Assembly: GCF_031143425.1 (NCBI RefSeq)
Contig: NC_090444.1
Coordinates: 1,313,857,324 to 1,313,921,323, forward strand
Source of the DNA: Pleurodeles waltl
Taxonomy: Eukaryota > Chordata > Amphibia > Caudata > Salamandridae
Direction of reading: 5' to 3'
DNA: 64,000 nt
Part shown: positions 35,187 to 45,139 of the stretch, one piece after another
Layout: every line of letters starts with the position of its first letter
How positions within the stretch are numbered: the stretch's first letter is position 1
Made by a program: the position numbers and the translations under genes
The notes under the pieces: generated by a model
Seen by the model: only the letters and a program-made list of their open reading frames with translations
Told to the model about the DNA's origin: nothing
Database searches by the model: none

Positions 35187-36676
35187 TGTGAAATGTTGAA
35201 TATATGTTTGACTAATGTAGTAATATGTCATATTAAGGGTTATGTAATATGTCTTAGCTTTATTAATTTTAGGCATTAACTTAGCAAAGGCCTTGGCCTA
35301 GTTTGTCAGGCCTCATGTCAAAGCAGTATTTCTTAACGTTTGATAAATGGCTAGAGAATTAAACTGTGATTTCATTTTGCCTTGTTTAAATGTGCTCACA
35401 ACTGAAGTTTTCTCATGAGAACCAACTGTTAGAAGATGCTGTTCTTGTTAATGTAACATTTTATGTGTAATGCATGTGAGACTGACCTTCTCAGGAGAAG
35501 AACAATGGAGATACTGACTGGAGTAGAAGCTGCAACAATATTGTTACCTGACAAGCCGGATGATGAGGACATTGCAGGACAAACCAAACAACGACATGTG
35601 AACGGAATAATGGTAGAATTCACAGATTTGGAGTTTTAGTTTTATGGGATAAAGTGTGAACATGCGATTAACTGACCAATAGGGATTTAGACATAGTTTT
35701 AGTAGTTTTGATTTAACGACACTACCCTGAGAGAAGACACCGTCATTTCCCATTTTCTTGCTGGCCGAAAGGTCAATATTTTGTTGTGCATCTTGACAAA
35801 GAAACGTGCTTAACTTTAGTGCTTAAAGACTTTGCGTTTTCTGAACTTTAATGCTGAATCCTGATGCCTTGCTGATTGACTGATGCCCTGAGGAAGAAGA
35901 CTGACTCTGCTTGCTGATCCACACTGAGGATAGGTATTATGAATTAGACTATTGATTATTATGCATATTTGCTTTTTCTTTCTAGGTACCAACTGCACTG
36001 TTTTGATAGAGTCATAGTTAGATGTTTTTCCAAATTTGTGTTACCTAATTGTTTTGCATGAAGCTCAAGATGGCGATGCTAATCTGATGTTAGTTAAGGA
36101 TCCTTACTAATGAAATTTTGCCAATAGGGAATAATGCTTGATGAATTTCTCTGTTGAATTTGAATGTACCTAATTACTTTGGCGCAGTTGACTTTATTAT
36201 TAATTTGCACCATAACCTTAGAATGTGTTGTAGTTCAATCTTTGATTAGATTACGTTTCTTCCACCACTTTGGACAGCCAGTATTGTTTCTGTGTGTGTT
36301 CCATTTGATATTGAGATTAATCTACATGACCTCTGCATTGTTAATATAGGGAAATATATATTCTAACTTTTACTAAATGTTGAGGTTATTCATGACTGAA
36401 AGGTCATGGTGTGTGACAATTACTGACTATTGATTATTACTGTTATTGATAGTTGTTGAATATTGATGTTGAGTATTGGTTATTGCTTTGCATGTACTGG
36501 AGCTATGGTAAGAGCATCTTAATTGTGAGTCAAAAGGTTCATCGACCTATTCGCATCCCTTGTAAGTTTACTTACGCACTAGAATCAGTTACTACCACTG
36601 TACTCAGAGACAGCTGTCTAGTAGCAGCCGACACAAAGCAAGTGTTACTCAAAACATTGTGGAGAAAGTTCTAACA
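35187..36676 (+). repeat. Possible LTR-like dispersed repeat
   Basis: This stretch starts TGTGAAATG and ends GTTCTAACA, and it reads like a repeat family I associate with newt genomes from memory. I found no target duplication and no coding frame, so both the ends and the class are tentative. Confidence 0.3.
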
Positions 36677-37540
36677 GAAAAAACACCATGAGACTCCATT
36701 GACATCAACTGAGTAAAGACACAAAAGCATTAGTGTTTCGGGTGTGGGGAACAGACATATTCACAGGATGAGCAGTAAAAACATTCTGGAAAACACACAT
36801 CAGATCTTATATGGGTTCATTATTATTTCATCTTGACAAGATTAATAAAAACAACACTGTTTTCAATGTTTAATTTTTTTAAAATTTTATAAACTTTATT
36901 AAAAACGGTTATTCCAATAAAAACTGCTTGGGGAGAAATTTGGTCACCAGAACACAGCTTCTGTCCAATCTAAATCTATACTGAGGGTAAACAACATATG
37001 GGCAGAGCCACAGTCCCTCTCTATAGTACTCCCTGAAAGTTATTTTTTCTGTTGATCACATAAACTCACCAACAGCTGCGCTATTATGCAGACCTAAAAA
37101 AAAAAATCATCATCATGCCTGCTTGTCAAAGAATTTGTCTTCTGATTAATGAAAAGTGTACAGATAGTTTTAGACAAATTTTGGCTGATGAAGTTACCTT
37201 TTACCAACTTAATATATGTTAAAATTAATATTGGGCAACATGTCATAAAAGTGAAGCGGGAACTATGGATGAATGTGAAGTAGAGCATCCCCAGCCAAAC
37301 AGTGCTGGAAGGTAGCGACCTCTGGTTTACGCTTCACAGTCTGAAAATAGTTTGTACCACTACCACAGCAAGATAATCAGTTTGAAGCTCACACATGAAT
37401 TTACCCCTGGCAATGGATATTAAAGGTCACCTGTAACGTCTCTATTAACAACATAGTCATTTAAGCATGCCCAAATTCAAAGCTTACACAGGTGCAGATG
37501 TGCCATGAAAAGTGATAGCTAACTTTTATGATTTACTAAC
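36677..37540. other. ORC3 intron, no recognised element
   Basis: AT-rich intron sequence next to the exon at 37541-37595. Nothing recognised. Confidence 0.5.
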
Positions 37541-37595
37541 CTGTACTAAAAGAAACCTTTTTCTTCTTCAAGCTTGGCTTAAACACAAAGCAGCC
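37541..37595 (-). CDS. ORC3: ORC3 near-N-terminal coding exon (first found in this window)
   Basis: A 55-nt micro-exon on the minus strand with a strong pyrimidine tract and acceptor (TTTGTTTCTTTTAG) and donor ACAG followed by gttagt. It encodes GCFVFKPSLKKKKVSFST plus one base. Joined to the next exon it gives ST-A-DYFNKG. GCFVFKP followed by a lysine cluster is the conserved start of vertebrate ORC3, and the number of residues between GCFVFKP and DYFNKG is the same as in the mammalian protein. In mammals a short first exon supplies the start methionine and about seven residues. I could not find that exon. The lysine run may act as a nuclear localisation signal. Confidence 0.9.
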
Positions 37596-37984
37596 CTAAA
37601 AGAAACAAACACAAACAGCCAGGTGATCTTTAGGCTACATGTGTCAGCAATGCATGTAAATCAACTAGACAAAATAAGTAATAAAATTGGATAAACTGCC
37701 CTTGAAACTATGTATCTATTCTTGTTCTCTGGATCCGTCCCCTCCACTGTGATGGACTTGATGATGAGCTTTATCCTAAACCCTGACAGGAATCAGTTAC
37801 ACTATCTCCTAGTGGCCTGCTGCCTTACTGAACTGTAATGTAATTTATTTACAAAGAATATTTTAACAGTTTAAACAAAACCTACCCAAGTCTCATATTG
37901 CTCTATCAATCAGGATTCATATGAGATAGAACACTGCATGAAAACATAAGTTTCTTGTAACTCTAATGAAAATAGCAAAGTGAC
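37596..37984. other. Upstream ORC3 sequence, no recognised element
   Basis: Short non-coding stretch between the ORC3 micro-exon and the old L1 fragment. Nothing recognised. Confidence 0.5.
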
Positions 37985-38655
37985 ATAAAAGCCATACAGT
38001 GCTTCTCTCGCTAGATGCAGAAAACGCATTTGATCACTTAAATGTGCCCATTTGCTTTTTTTTTTTTAAAGTGCTTGCGAAGATTTGCCTGGGCCCTTCA
38101 GTAAAACTTCTATCAAATCAAACTTTGTATAACCAAAGCAAAAATTCTGGGCAACAGCCTACTTTCACAGCCTGTTGCGCTAACTGAAGCTACTAGAAAG
38201 ACATACCCGGTCTCCCCTCTTCACTCCATCTGTGGAAGCCTGGTCAATCAAATTATGCAGACAGCCAAATTCACAGGGACTGAACCTGGCCACCATCAGA
38301 AGTAATCTTCACAAACGAAATTCTGTTTTTTGATGTACCATGAAATGTCTTTGCCCAGGTTACTGTTCCTTCTTGAACATTTTTGCCACGCGCTGGTCTT
38401 CAAAATAAGTCCGTCGGGTGGGCTTCAAAATTTATCAGGTGTTCTGTTCTGACTTATTCTGAAGATGGGAATTGCAAAGGTCCAGTGGTCCAATTAGATA
38501 CCTGGGCATTAACGCGCCTAACCAAACCAAACCAAACCAGATATATGTTATCATTTTCCTGGTCTCCTAGGTACACTCTTTAAATATCTGTACAGACTGG
38601 GCCATCTGGAACAATCTCTTAGCACCAGTGGGTGACAGCTGTGCTCTACAATTTT
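37985..38655 (+). pseudogene. Old L1 ORF2 fragment, reverse transcriptase part
   Basis: A 5'-truncated, decayed L1. The frame LLSLDAENAFDHLNVPICFF corresponds to the first catalytic aspartate block of L1 reverse transcriptase (DAEKAFD). It is followed near 38210 by CPLSPLF, near 38505 by YLGINAP and near 38600 by a TDWAIWNNLL-like block, in the order expected. Several frame changes and stops are present. The remaining C-terminal part is found at 48589-49765, after two later insertions. Confidence 0.75.
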
Positions 38656-39552
38656 GTTTTAGATTTAGGGATAAATCATGGGTCAGCAGTATAGCCTAAC
38701 TTTTATATGTAGCTTAGGCCTCGAGCCCACTGGCTGTATATAGCTAGTCATATTTTATCAGGCCGAGCTATTTTTATCACCTACTGACAAAGAGCAGGTG
38801 TTCAGTTCAGTCAGAAAGTGAACGAGCAATAAGTCTTGTTCTTGTCACATTTGCTCTGTGTTCAGAGACAGAGGTCAAATGTCAGTTTGTCTTTTTCCTT
38901 CTGACTACAGAGTTCCAGGATTTTGTAAGGTGCACTGTCTGCCTGCTGTAAAACGTGTGAGATGAAAAGCTGTAGGGTCTCAGGTTTTTCCTAACGCACA
39001 ACACTTAAATAACTAAGTCAAATGTACAAACTTTCAAAATATTTCTGTACTTCCGTGTGATGAGAAAAATATTTTAATACGATGAAAACAAACCAGAAAA
39101 CTTTACTTGGTGATGTGCAAACGATAAGTATGTTATCTGAAAGCAATTTTCACAGATCATTGTTAATACACTACATCGTTTTTTCAGTAAAGCTGCAAGA
39201 TAGTGGGAAGGGTTTTGGACATTTCTTGGGAATGTACTGTCTGTAAATGAAAGTGAGTTGCCACATCACGCTTTAGTTATATATTTATTAAAAGAGAGTG
39301 TTCAAACATAAACTGAGAAACACTCCTGCCCTGATGACAATGCTCTTTGTAAGCTTAGAGGCAAGTCATGGATCCTATATGTGTGCTAGATTCTTATACA
39401 TGGAGCAAATGTTTAGTCTATTTTAATCAAACAAAAGAGGTTTTTTGTTCATCAGAAATGCTGACCTCATATTTGAAGGTGCACTTGTGTAAGAATGAAC
39501 AAAGAGGCAACTCTGTAAAATAATAAAACTTGAGACCTGTTTACAGGTTAAG
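38656..39552. other. Unexplained ~0.9 kb segment inside the old L1
   Basis: The old L1 reading stops near 38655 and resumes only at the edge of the young L1 (around 39550). The intervening ~0.9 kb shows no L1 similarity and no terminal repeats I can identify. It may be another insertion. Confidence 0.4.
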
Positions 39553-39740
39553 TACATTATGGTTGGGCCGTGGCTAGGCTGGGCAAGATAGCAGCTGCTT
39601 AATATATCGGCTCCCAAGGGGCCTATTAATTATCCGCAAAAGCGAACCCCATCCCTGGACCATCCCTTGGAGTGCCGTGCAACGGGGGTGACTGGAATAG
39701 AGAATAGTCAGCGGAGGGGATTCCCATTCTCCGGGACCCC

Positions 39741-41031
39741 CCAGGAGGTGAGCTGTGGAGCGTCGCAGCCGGGGCCCAGAAAGAAACTGGAGCCGGGCGC
39801 TCGAGTGCCGGTCAGGAGGCGCTGCGAGACGCCGCAGAGCTGAGGAGGAGTGGCGCTGGCTGCGCGGCCCCTTTGATAAGGGAAGGGGGCGCGTAGCTCC
39901 GGGTGGAGGAGCGGCGGGCTCGGTCGGTCACTGCAAGCTGGGGGAGCGGCGTGCTGCGACCTGCCGGAGCGGTGGAGGCGATCGGCGCTGGGCCTGCGGG
40001 ACCCAGACTTTTTGCCAGAGAGGAAGAGCGGAGGCCCCCAAACACCTCAGGCCCTACTGGCTCCCTTGAGCACCGGGGTGAGAAGAGTTGGGCACCCAGG
40101 AAGAACCCTCTATTAATCCGACTTCACCGCGAGGCCTAGACTCAGCTACAAATTGAGTGCAGCAGATAGGACACATCAACAAGACATTGGAGAAGACATT
40201 AGGCTCTCTGCAAAGATAATAGGGGCCCAGTGGACGACGAGTTCATCAAGTGCGAAGCGGAGTGGGGCCTAGTGCTACACCTGGCGCCAATCCTTGGAAG
40301 AGGACATATCCGGGCCTGGACGGCCTCAACATAGGGACAGTGCAAACTTGAGAACACGTTTTGCATGAACCCCTCGGGAGGAGAGCTGTGGAGCGTCGCA
40401 ACTGGGGCCCAGGAAAAAACTGGATCCAGGGCCCGAGTGCCGGTCTCCCTGGTGACGGTGAGGAGACACTGCGAGACGCCGCAGAGCTGAGGACAGACGC
40501 CGCCAGCTGCGCGGCCCCTTGATAGGGTGAGAGGGCGCATCGCTCTGAGCGGAGGTGCGGCAGGTTTGGTTGGGCCCTGCGGGCCGGGGGAGCAGCGTGC
40601 TGCGCTCTGCCAGAGCAGTGGAGGCGGAGTCCTGCCCAGGCGGACCGCGCAATCGGCGCTGGGCATACGGGACCCGGACTTTTCACCAGTGAAGAAAAGC
40701 AGAGGCCCCCAAACATCTCTGGCCCTACTAGCTCCCTCGAGCACCGGGGTGAGAGGATACGGACATTCCGGGAAGGGCCCTCTATGAATCCGACTTTACC
40801 GCGAGGCCTAGACTCAGCTACAAATTGAGAACAGCAGATGTGGCACACCGACGAGACATTGGAGAAGACATTAGGCTCTCTGCCAAGATAGAAGGGGCCC
40901 CGTAGACGACGAGTTCATCAAGTGCGAAGCGGAGTTGGGCCTAACGCTACACCTGGCGCCGATGCTTGGAAGGGGGCATGTCCAGGCCCGTGGGGACAGT
41001 GCAAACTCGAGAACACGTTTTGCATGAACAA
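39741..41031 (+). promoter_or_regulatory. L1 5' UTR: two tandem GC-rich monomers
   Basis: Two head-to-tail monomers (39741-40373 and 40374-41031) share AGCTGTGGAGCGTCGCA, CTGCGAGACGCCGCAGAGCT, GCTGCGCGGCCCCTT, GACGAGTTCATCAAGTGCGA and GAGAACACGTTTTGCATGAA in the same order. Anchor spacing is 633 bp early in the monomer and 671 bp later, so the second monomer carries small insertions. Tandem monomers in an L1 5' UTR usually serve as promoter units, as in mouse L1. The GC-rich open frames in this region are not real genes. Confidence 0.8.
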
Positions 41032-41218
41032 CTGGGGTAACCAACGGAGGATTGACCGGACACTGCTGCGCTAGTAAAAGAACCTGAACTGAAGGCACTG
41101 GATCTAGAGGTAAAAGGGTCAGGCAGAGGTGTGGCTTTGGCCTCAAACACTGTTAAGATCCCAGGCTCCGGGCCATTCTGGGCTGATGACCTTTAAGGGC
41201 CGGCGCGGAAGTAAAGCG

Positions 41219-42293
41219 ATGGAGCGCACCACTAACGCTGATCACGGTGGAGGGGACCTGCGAGACCTCACGCAAACCAAAGTACAAGATACCCTAGATA
41301 AAATACTGGGTGCAATTGAGGACACAAAAGCAACCTTGAAGCATGACATCAATCAGGTGGCGTGGAAATGGGCCTCCTGCGTGCGGATCACCATAAGCTT
41401 GTTGACACAGTCAAGGAAATGGAGACCACGCTTGCGGACCTTACACCGAGACAAAAAGACCTAGAAGCCTCGGTACTAAGCCTCACGGACAGAGTGATGC
41501 GCCTGGAGCACATGGCAGAAGATGCGGAGGGAAGGAATCGAAGGAACAATGTAAGAGTGGTAGGGCTCCCGGAAGGAGCAGAAGGCACAAATATGTTAGA
41601 ATTTCTTGAGGAATGGTTGCGCACTGTGGTAGCACCGGGACAATTGACACCATTCTTTACGTTGGAGAGGGCACACTGAGTCCCCTCCAGACCCCTGGCA
41701 CCAGGAAGACCGCCCCGCGCAGTGGTAACCAGGCTGCTCCACTATAAAGACAGAGACATTCTGCTCCAGAGAGCCAGAGAGGCAGGACCATTTAAGGTGG
41801 TGAATGGAGAAGTAACTCTTTTCCGGACTTTACCATGGACGTCCAAATTAGGACAGCGTCATTCATGGCGGTGAAGAGAGCCCTCCGAAAAGAAGGGATC
41901 CAATACGCTCTCCTTTTTCCAGAAAGATTGAGTGTGATCGCAGAGGACAAGACCACATTCTTCCAGAATCCAGAGGAGGCATGGGAGTGGATAGAGACCT
42001 GTGGAGGACGAACAGGGCGACCTGCGAAATCGGACAACACTGAGAGAATGACGCGGGGAACTTCCCGGGGGCGGCGGCGCCGGTCCCGCCTCTGGTCTGG
42101 ACCGACAAAATCACAGAGGGAGTCTGAGAGGACAGAAGCCTTGAGAGTGGCGGCTGCTATGGGCAGAGAGGCATCCCCTTCAGGGAGCAACGAAAGAGAC
42201 TCAGATGGCACAACAGCTTCATCAGTGGATGGCTCTGGCTGCTCCGGGCGACCTCCGAGGGTGACTCCGCAAACAGCAGATGACTTGGGGTAA
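41219..42293 (+). pseudogene. L1 ORF1 (RNA-binding chaperone), broken
   Basis: ORF1 begins MERTTNADHGG at 41219 and would be ~358 residues. A coiled coil (LGAIEDTKATLKHDI onward, then LVDTVKEMETTLADL and LEASVLSLTDRVMRLEH) leads into the conserved RRNNVRVVGLPEGAEG and FFTLERAH blocks of the RNA-recognition-like domain. The C-terminal domain includes YKDRDILLQRAREAGPF and KRALRKEGIQYALLFPERL. The tail is rich in R, S and G. Three lesions break it: a frameshift near 41360, a TGA right after ERAH (41677-41679) and a frameshift near 41830. The order and content are those of L1 ORF1p, which coats L1 RNA in the cytoplasm. Confidence 0.85.
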
Positions 42294-43039
42294 CTGAATT
42301 CGACCTGGTCTGGTGATGGGGCACACAGAGTACTCAGAAGGCCCCGACGGGCATGGACCCACCCACCCCCTACCGGCTTCTCGTCCACTCAGTTAGACTG
42401 GCGAGAACTATATTCACTTTGATGACAAAGTTGCACTGTTGCACTGGTTATTTGGGCTACCTACATTTATGGAGGCGCCCTGGGGAGGGGGAGTTCGGAT
42501 TTTCATTTTTAAGTTTTGATGGCACCTGGGGGTAGCAGATTATAACTGAGAAACCAAGAATAACGGATGGAGGGATGTGGAATACCGGGGGTGGTAGGTT
42601 AGGCCGACCCCCTTTGATGCTTTTAAATGACAGACTATAGTTTCCTAACATGGAACAGAAGAGGGATGGGGTCACCAGCTAAAAGACCTAGAATACTATC
42701 TTATCTAAAGAGGAGAGGCATACATGTAGCGATGCTACAGGAAACCCACCGGACAGCCGCGGAAGTGGAAAAGCTAAGGCGTAGATGGAGAGGGCAGGTG
42801 TTCGCTACTAAATACTCCGCATATGCGAGGGGGACACTGGTTTGGGTGCGGGCAGGTGTCCCCTTTGAGGTGGTCTCTACTGACATTGATCAGGAGGGTA
42901 GGTTCGTATTGGTGGAGGGGAAACTCCACGGGACCCCATTGGTGCTGGGAGGTATTTACGCCCCCAATCAGGACCAGATTCCCTTTATGCAGCGCTTGTC
43001 GAACCGTCTCACACGCCAGCAGCACGGGGAGTTATTGCT

Positions 43040-43056
43040 GGGGGGGGGGGGGGGGG
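43040..43056. repeat. Run of 17 G in the L1 endonuclease region
   Basis: Seventeen consecutive G occur where L1 normally has two glycine codons and an aspartate codon of the GDFN motif. The next codon is now AAC, so the second frame reads G-N-F-N. It may be real homopolymer expansion or an assembly error. Confidence 0.9.
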
Positions 43057-43587
43057 AACTTCAATAGCATAACTAACATAGATTTGGACCGCTCCATCCC
43101 ACCATTACCCAGACCAGCGGTCCATAAAGTAGCCCAAAAACTTAGGGAATGGATGCATGACTGGGAACTGATTGATGTCTGGCGCGAACAGCACCCAGAG
43201 GACAGGGATTACTCATATTATTCAGGGCTACACCACATATACACCAGGATAGACAGAGTGGTGTGCTCAGCTGCCCTAGCACGGGGAATGACCCACTCTG
43301 AATACTTGGGACGCACAATGTCTAACCACAATCCCCTATTACTCAACTGGAGAGTGGAAGAGGATAGGTCCCCCATACCGTTATGGAGATTAACACCTAC
43401 CGCACTTAAAGACCAAGCATACAGGGAGGCTCTCCGTTCATTCCTGACAGACCACAATAAAATTAATAAAGGATCAGCCACTACTAGACATATAGAGTGG
43501 GAAACTCTTAAGGTAGCGACGAGAGGTTACTGTATAGGGCAAACGGTGGGGATTAAACGCACCATAGAGCGCGAACTAACCAAACTA

Positions 43588-45139
43588 CAGGGAGTGCAGA
43601 ATTATTAGGCAAGTTGTATTTTTGAGGATTAATTTTATTATTGAACAACAACCATGTTCTCAATGAACCCAAAAAACTCATAAATATCAAAGCTGAATAT
43701 TTTTTGAAGTAGTTTTTAGTTTGTTTTTAGTTTTAGCTATGTTAGGGGGATATCTGTGTGTGCAGGTGACTATTACTGTGCATAATTATTAGGCAACTTA
43801 ACAAAAAACAAATATATACCCATTTCAATTATTTATTATTACCAGTGAAACCAATATAACATCTCAACATTCACAAATATACATTTCTGACATTCAAAAA
43901 CAAATCAGTGACCAATATAGCCACCTTTCTTTGCAAGGACACTCAAAAGCCTGCCATCCATGGATTCTGTCAGTGTTTTGATCTGTTCACCATCAACATT
44001 GCGTGAAGCAGCAACCACAGCCTCCCAGACACTGTTCAGAGAGGTGTACTGTTTTCCCTCCTTGTAAATCTCACATTTGATGATGGACCACAGGTTCTCA
44101 ATGGGGTTCAGATCAGGTGAACAAGGAGGCCATGTCATTAGATTTCCTTCTTTTATACCCTTTCTTGCCAGCCACGCTGTGGAGTACTTGGACGCGTGTG
44201 ATGGAGCATTGTCCTGCATGAAAATCATGTTTTTCTTGAAGGATGCAGACTTCTTCCTGTACCACTGCTTGAAGAAGGTGTCTTCCAGGAACTGGCAGTA
44301 GGACTGGGAGTTGAGCTTGACTCCATCCTCAACCCGAAAAGGCCCCACAAGCTCATCTTTGATGATACCAGCCCAAACCAGTACTCCACCTCCACCTTGC
44401 TGGCGTCTGAGTCGGACTGGAGCTCTCTGCCCTTTACCAATCCAGCCACGGGCCCATCCATCTGGCCCATCAAGACTCACTCTCATTTCATCAGTCCATA
44501 AAACCTTAGAAAAATCAGTCTTGAGATATTTCTTGGCCCAGTCTTGACGTTTCAGCTTGTGTGTCTTGTTCAGTGGTGGTCGTCTTTCAGCCTTTCTTAC
44601 CTTGGCCATGTCTCTGCGTATTGCACACCTTGTGCTTTTGGGCACTCCAGTGATGTTGCAGCTCTGAAATATGGCCAAACTGGTGGCAAGTGGCATCGTG
44701 GCAGCTGCACGCTTGACTTTTCTCAGTTCATGGGCAGTTATTTTGCGCCTTGGTTTTTCCACACGCTTCTTGCGACCCTGTTGACTATTTTGAATGAAAC
44801 GCTTGATTGTTCGATGATCACGCTTCAGAAGCTTTGCAATTTTAAGAGTGCTGCATCCCTCTGCAAGATATCTCTCTATTTTTGACTTTTCTGAGCCTGT
44901 CAAGTCCTTCTTTTGACCCATTTTGCCAAAGGAAAGGAAGTTGCCTAATAATTATGCACACCTGATATAGGGTGTTGATGTCATTAGACCACACCCCTTC
45001 TCATTACAGAGATGCACATCACCTAATATGCTTAATTGGTAGTAGGCATTCGAGCCTATACAGCTTGGAGTAAGACAACATGCATGAAGAGGATGATGTG
45101 GTCAAAATACTCATTTGCCTAATAATTCTGCACTCCCTG
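43588..45139 (-). mobile_element. Complete Tc1/mariner transposon, copy 2 (DD37E)
   Basis: A 1552-bp element with TA duplications at 43586-43587 and 45140-45141 and the same CAGGGAGTGCAGAATTATTA ends and internal direct repeats as copy 1. It interrupts L1 ORF2: the L1 text ends ...ACCAAACTA and resumes GAGGTAACC. Element plus duplicated TA is 1554 bases, a multiple of three. The main length difference from copy 1 is a short A/C-rich deletion near 43903. Its gene is on the minus strand. Confidence 0.96.
43905..44921 (-). CDS. Tc1/mariner transposase, DD37E type, intact
   Basis: A 338-residue transposase, fully open, with the same architecture as the protein at 20609-21625: two N-terminal helix-turn-helix regions, a basic linker, then D144, D237 and E275 with 37 residues between the last two. 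It differs at about seven positions (E16, R102, Q165, I233, V302 and two changes around 306-307). None of these is a catalytic residue. Two intact copies this similar point to recent movement of the family. Whether either is active cannot be told from sequence alone. E16 in the first helix is the change most likely to matter, since copy 1 has V there. The ORF is embedded in a dead L1, so its expression would need a promoter in its own terminus or read-through from ORC3. Confidence 0.96.
   Translation of the reverse strand: MGQKKDLTGSEKSKIERYLAEGCSTLKIAKLLKRDHRTIKRFIQNSQQGRKKRVEKPRRKITAHELRKVKRAAATMPLATSLAIFQSCNITGVPKSTRCAIRRDMAKVRKAERRPPLNKTHKLKRQDWAKKYLKTDFSKVLWTDEMRVSLDGPDGWARGWIGKGQRAPVRLRRQQGGGGVLVWAGIIKDELVGPFRVEDGVKLNSQSYCQFLEDTFFKQWYRKKSASFKKNMIFMQDNAPSHASKYSTAWLARKGIKEGNLMTWPPCSPDLNPIENLWSIIKCEIYKEGKQYTSLNSVWEAVVAASRNVDGEQIKTLTESMDGRLLSVLAKKGGYIGH

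Noticed and set aside
38490..38550. tRNA-like text (GTCCAGTGGTCCAATTAGAT)
   Set aside because: It cannot complete a cloverleaf, and the region reads as L1 reverse transcriptase (YLGI block). AACCA repeats follow.
40199..40848. Open frames of 181 and 200 codons on the minus strand
   Set aside because: They lie in the GC-rich L1 promoter monomers, overlap each other in different frames and resemble no protein family.
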